Origin: Sphingomonas adhaesiva
GTDB taxonomy: Bacteria > Pseudomonadota > Alphaproteobacteria > Sphingomonadales > Sphingomonadaceae
Assembly: GCF_036946125.1 (NCBI RefSeq)
Contig: NZ_JAQIJT010000001.1
Span: forward strand, 1,264,501 to 1,328,500
Direction: 5' to 3'
Length of the DNA: 64,000 nucleotides
Part shown: positions 59,418 through 64,000 of the stretch, piece by piece
Numbering within the stretch: position 1 is the stretch's first letter
Layout of the letters: the number at the start of each line of letters is the position of its first letter
The notes under the pieces: model-generated
The model's database searches: none
Told to the model about the DNA's origin: nothing
The model's input: only the letters and a program-made list of their open reading frames with translations
Made by a program: the position numbers and the translations under genes

Positions 59418-60436
59418 GCCGCCATTTCGCCTGGCAATGCGTCCAGCGTCGACCGGCAGCCGATGGCCGCCCCATGTTCCGCCAGCCACGCGCCGGCATG
59501 ATCCCGGCCGAGATCGCGCATCCATGCGATCTGCGACCAGCGCGTGTCGAGCTTGCTGATCCCGCCGAGGGTCGCCGGCGGCTCGATCATGTGGAGCCGC
59601 AACGCGGCGAGCACGGCGAGCCGCGGGTCGGCATCGGCGGTATCGCGTGCGATGGACTGCATCGCGGTGAGCGCCCCCAGCTCGCGGGCCAGCACGGCGT
59701 TGAAGGTGATGTCGTTGATCCGCCGGGTGATCGCGGCCGGCGTCCGGTCCGGCGGTCCGGCGGCGAAGGGCGTGATCTGCGCGACGATGATATCGGTGAC
59801 GCGGTCGTCGATGACGAGCGGCTCTACGGGCGGATTGGCGGAGAAGCCGCCGTCCCAATGGAACTCGCCGTCGATCTCCACGGGCGCGAACAGGTCCGGC
59901 AGGCAGGCCGACGCCATCAGCGCGTCGAGCGTGATCCCGTCCCCCTCGAACAACCGCGCCGCGCCGGTCGCGACCTTCGTCGCGGAGATGTGGAGCGGCA
60001 CCGCGCGCGGATCGGCGAGGCGATCGAGGTCGATGGTGCCGGCGATCACAGACCGCAGCGCACGCATGTCGGCGAGCCCGGGCGTGAACGGCGCGAAATA
60101 GCGGCTGGCGAGTTTGGCCGCTTCGAGGCCGTGACGCAGCCACGGTTCCATCCATGGCCCCGCCAGCGCGCTCCAGTCGAAGCCGCTGAGCGGAGATCGC
60201 GCCGCGACTGTGCGCCACACCCGCTCCAGCGCCGCGCGGGCGCCGTCCGTCCCGCCTTCCACCAGCCCGGTGACCAGTGCCGCCCCGTTGAGCGCGCCCG
60301 CGCTTGCGCCGCTGACCGCGGCGATCTCGGCGCCGTCTTCGAGCAGCCGGTCGATCACGCCCCAGCCATAGGCGCCGTGCGCGCCCCCGCCCTGTAACGC
60401 GAGGCCGATCCGGGGAGCGGACGAACGATCCGTCAT
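59414..60436 (-). CDS. patatin-like phospholipase family protein
   Basis: This 340-residue lipid acyl hydrolase has the oxyanion motif LQGGGAHGAYGWGV (about residue 15), nucleophile elbow GASAG (Ser about 45) and the Asp of the dyad in HWDGGFSANPPVEPL (about 190). The start at 60436 follows GAGGA at seven bases. No signal peptide or membrane helix is seen, so it is cytosolic or peripheral. It is the intact version of the gene split at 6151-9850. The link with gcd is conserved in both copies, but its reason is unknown. Confidence 0.92.
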   Translation of the reverse strand: MTDRSSAPRIGLALQGGGAHGAYGWGVIDRLLEDGAEIAAVSGASAGALNGAALVTGLVEGGTDGARAALERVWRTVAARSPLSGFDWSALAGPWMEPWLRHGLEAAKLASRYFAPFTPGLADMRALRSVIAGTIDLDRLADPRAVPLHISATKVATGAARLFEGDGITLDALMASACLPDLFAPVEIDGEFHWDGGFSANPPVEPLVIDDRVTDIIVAQITPFAAGPPDRTPAAITRRINDITFNAVLARELGALTAMQSIARDTADADPRLAVLAALRLHMIEPPATLGGISKLDTRWSQIAWMRDLGRDHAGAWLAEHGAAIGCRSTLDALPGEMAA

Positions 60437-60455
60437 GGCCATGTCCTCAATGCGA

Positions 60456-60767
60456 TCATACGCAGGTCGGTACCGCGAGCAGCGGCACGAAGGTGACGAG
60501 CGTCGCGGCGAAGCCCGTCCAGCCGGTCGCCAGCACCGCGCGGCCGAGCGGCGTCGAACGATCGCGCGACAGGTAGAGCGCGAGCGCGAGCGTTGCGGCC
60601 AGGCAGGCGAGCCACGCCGCCGCCAGCACGATCCGCTGCGCATCCCCGCCCGGCAGCTCGATCCGGTCCCAGCCATGGGCGCAGCCGACCCCGTGCAGCC
60701 CATAGATCAGACAGAAAGCGACGGCCCAGCCGATCGGCCCGGCCGACAGGCGCAACAGCACGGTCAT
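60456..60767 (-). CDS. small membrane protein in oxidase cluster
   Basis: This 103-residue protein has three or four hydrophobic segments (PIGWAVAFCLIYGLHGVGCA, RIVLAAAWLACLAATLALAL, GFAATLVTFVPLLAVPTCV). No family is recognised. Its ATG overlaps the oxidase stop codon (ATGA), so it is co-translated. Position suggests a small oxidase subunit or assembly factor. Confidence 0.7.
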   Translation of the reverse strand: MTVLLRLSAGPIGWAVAFCLIYGLHGVGCAHGWDRIELPGGDAQRIVLAAAWLACLAATLALALYLSRDRSTPLGRAVLATGWTGFAATLVTFVPLLAVPTCV

Positions 60768-63211
60768 GCCAGCCATCCGGGCACGACGAGCAGGATCGCG
60801 CAAAAGGCGCCCGCCGCGGCGCCGTGATCGCTCCAAAGCCGCGCGATCCGCACCTCGCCCGATCGCGCCGGCGAGTGGAAGCCGGCCCGCGCCCGGGCGG
60901 CGACGAAGGCGAGGATCAGCATCGCGGTCCCGGCATGGAAGATGCCGTAGGCGGCGATGGCGGCGCTCGTCGCGGCATAGGCGTGGCCGGTCGGGGCTGG
61001 TGCCCACCAGAGCAGCAGGACCAGCGCGACGACGATCGCGGCCTGCCCGCCCAGTGCCGCCGCTATCCTGCCCTGCCGCGCCGTGACGACGGAAAGGGCC
61101 GCGCCCGCTGACGCCAGTGCCGGCACGGCGAGCGATGGCGCGATCAGTCGTGGCGGCGGCCAGTTGGGGGCGATCGTCCACAGGAAGGCATAGCCGAACA
61201 GCAGCGCGGTGAAGAGGGTCGCGCTTGCGCCGAGCGCCAGAACGCTGCCCCACCAGCCCGTCGTCCGCTCTGCCTCAAAACTAGGCGGAAGACGGTAGCC
61301 GTGGCCCGCATCCAGCGGCCCCACGTCCTCATGGTACCCGTTGGTCCACGCCCAGCGCCAACCGAGCCACGCCACCATCGGCAGGAACAGCGGCGCGACC
61401 GCGTAAAGGCCGGCAAGCATCGACAGGAAGAAGCCGCCCAGCATCGCTGCGGTGGTGATCGGCAGCCAGCTGTTGCCCGGCAGGATCGCGACATGTTCGG
61501 GCGCTCCGGTCGTCATGTCGATCACCATCGTCTCGCGCCAGCCGTTCCGCGCGACCGCCAGCAACCCTTCGCCGCGGGCCAGTCGCACGCCGAGGTCGGG
61601 CTGCGTCGACAGCGGCTCGCGGTCGGTGACGGTCGCGAGGCTGGCGAAATTGTAGGCCGGGGCGGGCGTGGCCATCGCCCATTCCAGCGTCGTCGCGCCC
61701 CACGGATTGCGGCGATGCACCCGTCCCAGCCCGATCTGCAATACGACGTCGATCAGGAACAGCGCGAAGCCGAACGCCTGCAGGAAGCCGCCGATCGACG
61801 ACAGCAGGTTGAGCGCGGTCCAGCCCATCCCTTCCGGATAGGTGTCGATCCGGCGCGGCATGCCGAGCAACCCGGTCAGGTGCATCATGAAGAAGGTCAG
61901 GTTGAAGCCGATGAAGATCAGCCAGAACGCCGCCTCGCCGATCCGCATCACCCGTTGCCTGCCGGTGACGTGCGGCAGCCAGTAATAGGCCGCGGCGAGC
62001 ATCGGGAAGACGAATCCGCCGACCAGCACATAGTGCAGGTGCGCGGTGACGAACGCCGTGTCATGCGCCTGCGCGTCGAACGGGACCATCGCCAGCATGA
62101 CGCCGGTCAGCCCGCCCAGCACGAAGACGATGAAGAAGCCGATCAGGTAGAGCATCGGCAGCTTCATCTGCGGTCGCCCGCTCCACAACGTGCCGAGCCA
62201 AGCGAAGATCTGCACCGCGGTCGGGACGGCGACCAGAGCGGACGCGGCCGAGAAGAAACCCAGCGCCATGTGCGGGATGCCGGTGGTGAACATGTGGTGC
62301 ACCCACAGCCCGAAGCTGAGAAAGGCCAGCGCCATGATCGCCGCGATGATCGCGCCATATCCCAGCAGGCGGGCGCGGGCCATCACCGGCAGGATCGTCG
62401 ACACCGCGCCCGCCGCGGGCAGGAAGATGATGTAGACCTCCGGATGGCCGAACAGCCAGAACAGGTGCTGCCACAGGAGCGGGGACCCGCCCAGCGCCGG
62501 GTCGAAGAAGGGCCAGCCGAACGCGCGCTCGACCTCCAGCAGGATCGAGCCGAGGATCAGCGGCGGGAAGCCGAAGATCATCATCCCCGCCGTCGCCAGC
62601 ATGTACCAGGCGAAGATCGGCATCCGGTCGAGCCGCATGCCGGGCGCGCGGAGCTTGAGGATCGACACCGCGATCTCGATCGCCGCGCACATCGCCGAAA
62701 TCTCGACGAAGGTGACGCCGAGCAGCCAGACGTCGGAATTGATGCCGGGCGTGTACGTCCTGCCCGACAGCGGCGGATAGAGGAACCACCCCGCGTTCGG
62801 GGCGACCCCCGCCAGCATCGCGAGGACGATGATCGTGCCGCCGAACAGATAGCACCACCAGCCGAGCGCCGAGAGCCGCGGGAAGGCGAGGTCGCGCGCG
62901 CCCAGCATCTTGGGCAGCAGGTACATCGTCAGCCCCTCGAACATCGGGATGGCGAACAGGAACATCATGATGCTGCCGTGCATCGTGAAGAGCTGGTTGT
63001 AGACCTCCGGCCCGACGAAGGCGCTGCGCGGCGTCGCGAGCTGCGCCCGGATCAGCATCGCCAGCACGCCGCCGATCGCGAAGAAGACGAAGGCGGCGAC
63101 GATGAAGCGCTTTCCGATGTCGCTGTGATTGACCGAGCGGAGATGCCCGCGCCATCCCGGCTCGGTCCGCCAGATCGCGGTCAGTTCGTGGTGCAGCTGC
63201 AGTGCCTTCAT
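60764..63211 (-). CDS. ctaD: cytochrome c oxidase subunit I-III fusion
   Basis: This 815-residue heme-copper oxidase carries subunit I in residues 1-560: His in YNQLFTMHGSIMMF (heme a), the His-Tyr pair in WLFGHPEVYIIFLP, CuB His-His in LWVHHMFTTGIP and the heme pair in VTAHLHYVLVGG. A linker (about 560-600) leads into a subunit III-like domain of several further helices (LPITTAAMLGGFFLSMLAGL, WWGSVLALGASATLFTALLF, AAYGIFHAGTAMLILAFVAA). Fusion of I and III is known in caa3-type oxidases. It overlaps both neighbours by ATGA. Confidence 0.93.
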   Translation of the reverse strand: MKALQLHHELTAIWRTEPGWRGHLRSVNHSDIGKRFIVAAFVFFAIGGVLAMLIRAQLATPRSAFVGPEVYNQLFTMHGSIMMFLFAIPMFEGLTMYLLPKMLGARDLAFPRLSALGWWCYLFGGTIIVLAMLAGVAPNAGWFLYPPLSGRTYTPGINSDVWLLGVTFVEISAMCAAIEIAVSILKLRAPGMRLDRMPIFAWYMLATAGMMIFGFPPLILGSILLEVERAFGWPFFDPALGGSPLLWQHLFWLFGHPEVYIIFLPAAGAVSTILPVMARARLLGYGAIIAAIMALAFLSFGLWVHHMFTTGIPHMALGFFSAASALVAVPTAVQIFAWLGTLWSGRPQMKLPMLYLIGFFIVFVLGGLTGVMLAMVPFDAQAHDTAFVTAHLHYVLVGGFVFPMLAAAYYWLPHVTGRQRVMRIGEAAFWLIFIGFNLTFFMMHLTGLLGMPRRIDTYPEGMGWTALNLLSSIGGFLQAFGFALFLIDVVLQIGLGRVHRRNPWGATTLEWAMATPAPAYNFASLATVTDREPLSTQPDLGVRLARGEGLLAVARNGWRETMVIDMTTGAPEHVAILPGNSWLPITTAAMLGGFFLSMLAGLYAVAPLFLPMVAWLGWRWAWTNGYHEDVGPLDAGHGYRLPPSFEAERTTGWWGSVLALGASATLFTALLFGYAFLWTIAPNWPPPRLIAPSLAVPALASAGAALSVVTARQGRIAAALGGQAAIVVALVLLLWWAPAPTGHAYAATSAAIAAYGIFHAGTAMLILAFVAARARAGFHSPARSGEVRIARLWSDHGAAAGAFCAILLVVPGWLA

Positions 63212-63918
63212 CGTGCGCGCTCCCCGATAAAGGCGGCCCATCCGGCGGCGTCGTGCGCGACGACGACGAAACCGTGGTTCCCGTGGCCCGTCCCGCAATA
63301 TTCCGCGCATTCGCCCTGATAGGTTCCCGGGGCGTCGGCCTCGATCCGCAGCCGGTTGGTCTGGCCGGGGATCGCGTCCATCTTGCCGGCCAGCCGCGGT
63401 ACCCACAGGCTGTGGATCACGTCGGTCGCTGTGATCTCCAGATCCACCGGGCGGCCCGCGGGGATGTGCAGCACGTCCCGCGTCCGCCGTCCGCCGGGAT
63501 AGCCGAAGTCCCACGCATATCGACGCGCGACGACGTCGATCGCCACCGCATCCTCCGCGGGGACGGGCAGCGTCCGCGCTCCGATCACCAGCGCGTAGCC
63601 GAGCAGCGGCAGCAGCACTGCGCCCGGCATCGCCAGCCCCAGCCAGCCGATCCACAATCGCGGATTCGCCACACCGTCCCCGTCAGGCCGCCGCCGGAAG
63701 GCGAGCGCGAGCAGCACGAACACCAGCAGCGACAGCAACGCCGCGCCGCCGAGCATCACCCACCACAGTCCGGTGACCGAGCGGGCGTAGGGACCCGCCG
63801 GATCGATCGTCGACAACCGGCCGCTGCAACCTCCCAGCAGGCCGAGCGTTGGGGCGGCGAACCCTGCGAGCCGCAGGACCGACGAGGGGGTGTGACGACG
63901 ATGACCGATACCGCGCAC
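63208..63918 (-). CDS. ctaC: cytochrome c oxidase subunit II (CuA, Met ligand replaced)
   Basis: This 236-residue lipoprotein-like subunit has a lipobox LLGGC (Cys about residue 31), two membrane helices (about 48-72 and 90-112) and a cupredoxin domain with His in TDVIHSLWVPRLAGKMDAIP. The CuA loop reads ECAEYCGTGHGNHGF, which keeps both Cys, Glu and the first His. Where the fourth ligand Met is expected (His+3) it has His. There is no fused cytochrome c domain. The GTG start at 63918 would overlap a divergent ORF at 63901; a later start is possible. Confidence 0.88.
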   Translation of the reverse strand: MRGIGHRRHTPSSVLRLAGFAAPTLGLLGGCSGRLSTIDPAGPYARSVTGLWWVMLGGAALLSLLVFVLLALAFRRRPDGDGVANPRLWIGWLGLAMPGAVLLPLLGYALVIGARTLPVPAEDAVAIDVVARRYAWDFGYPGGRRTRDVLHIPAGRPVDLEITATDVIHSLWVPRLAGKMDAIPGQTNRLRIEADAPGTYQGECAEYCGTGHGNHGFVVVAHDAAGWAAFIGERAR

Positions 63919-64000
63919 GAGCGGGTTGCGGAGCAGCGGCTGGTCGATCCGGTCGAGCAGCGACCGGCGTTCGACCGTACCGAATCCAAGATCGCGGTCG
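63901..64000 (+). CDS. start of an unknown gene running off the window
   Basis: The ATG at 63901 opens a frame reading MTDTAHERVAEQRLVDPVEQ to the window end, with GAGGGGG about 14 bases upstream. It is divergent from the subunit II gene and overlaps its first codons. Only about 33 residues are visible, so no product can be assigned. Confidence 0.4.
   Translation, partial: MTDTAHERVAEQRLVDPVEQRPAFDRTESKIAV

Noticed and set aside
61301..63319. 672-codon plus-strand ORF opposite the oxidase gene
   Set aside because: It is a low-complexity Arg/His/Gln/Asp shadow of the cytochrome oxidase gene, with no ribosome site.
1..64000. CRISPR array, tRNA or rRNA genes
   Set aside because: No regularly spaced direct repeats and no cloverleaf or rRNA-like conserved segments were noticed by eye; a covariance-model scan was not possible.

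Overview
The window is GC-rich DNA from an alphaproteobacterium, most likely Sphingomonas or a close relative. The reasons are indirect: large TonB-dependent receptors with the sphingomonad 'DIVVTAQRR' type N-terminus, an HWE histidine kinase, Spinster-like MFS and CaiB-type catabolic genes, DUF736/DUF3892/DUF2188 accessory genes, and many IS elements. No rRNA, tRNA or CRISPR array was seen. The window is a patchwork of accessory blocks separated by transposable elements, not a core-genome stretch.

Left block (1-21100). It opens with the right part of an IS66 element, followed by small plasmid/ICE-type genes (an unknown protein, a microORF candidate, DUF736, an orphan PD-(D/E)XK nuclease-like protein). 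Next come a PhyH-like dioxygenase and a patatin gene split by an IS2-like element, which itself carries an IS110/IS1111 element. A stub of a glucose dehydrogenase gene sits directly downstream of the broken patatin gene. A TetR-OMF-MFP-RND efflux operon follows. Then come DUF3892 and DUF2188 genes, a long hairpin, a tightly coupled operon (sigma-like factor, unknown protein, ImmA/IrrE protease) and a TacA/TacT-type toxin-antitoxin pair.

Middle block (21100-43900). An IS1182-type transposase and a serine recombinase that has lost its catalytic serine precede a large catabolic region. One TetR-controlled unit encodes an acyl-CoA ligase, a GH3 glycosidase, a TonB receptor and an SGNH hydrolase. 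A second set encodes VOC, SnoaL-like, SDR and NodB-like proteins next to a LysR regulator. A third, tightly overlapping operon encodes acyl-CoA dehydrogenase, two crotonase-fold proteins, an MFS transporter and a type III CoA-transferase, with an IclR regulator and a second TonB receptor. Together they look like a system that imports a glycosylated or esterified acid, removes sugar and ester groups, activates the acid to a CoA thioester and degrades it by a beta-oxidation-like route. The substrate cannot be read from the sequence.

Right block (43900-64000). It holds an orphan IS1182-like terminus, an internally shortened receiver-domain protein, a GGDEF cyclase and an HU protein. A restriction-modification island follows (Vsr, endonuclease, C5-methyltransferase, RHH regulator, GIY-YIG nuclease, resolvase). 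After it lie a decayed siderophore receptor/PepSY locus, a response regulator/HWE kinase pair and an IS630 element. The window ends with a co-directional cytochrome oxidase (subunit II and a fused I-III), small membrane protein, patatin and quinoprotein glucose dehydrogenase cluster. The last two genes are an intact paralogous version of the broken patatin-gcd pair near position 6000-9850.
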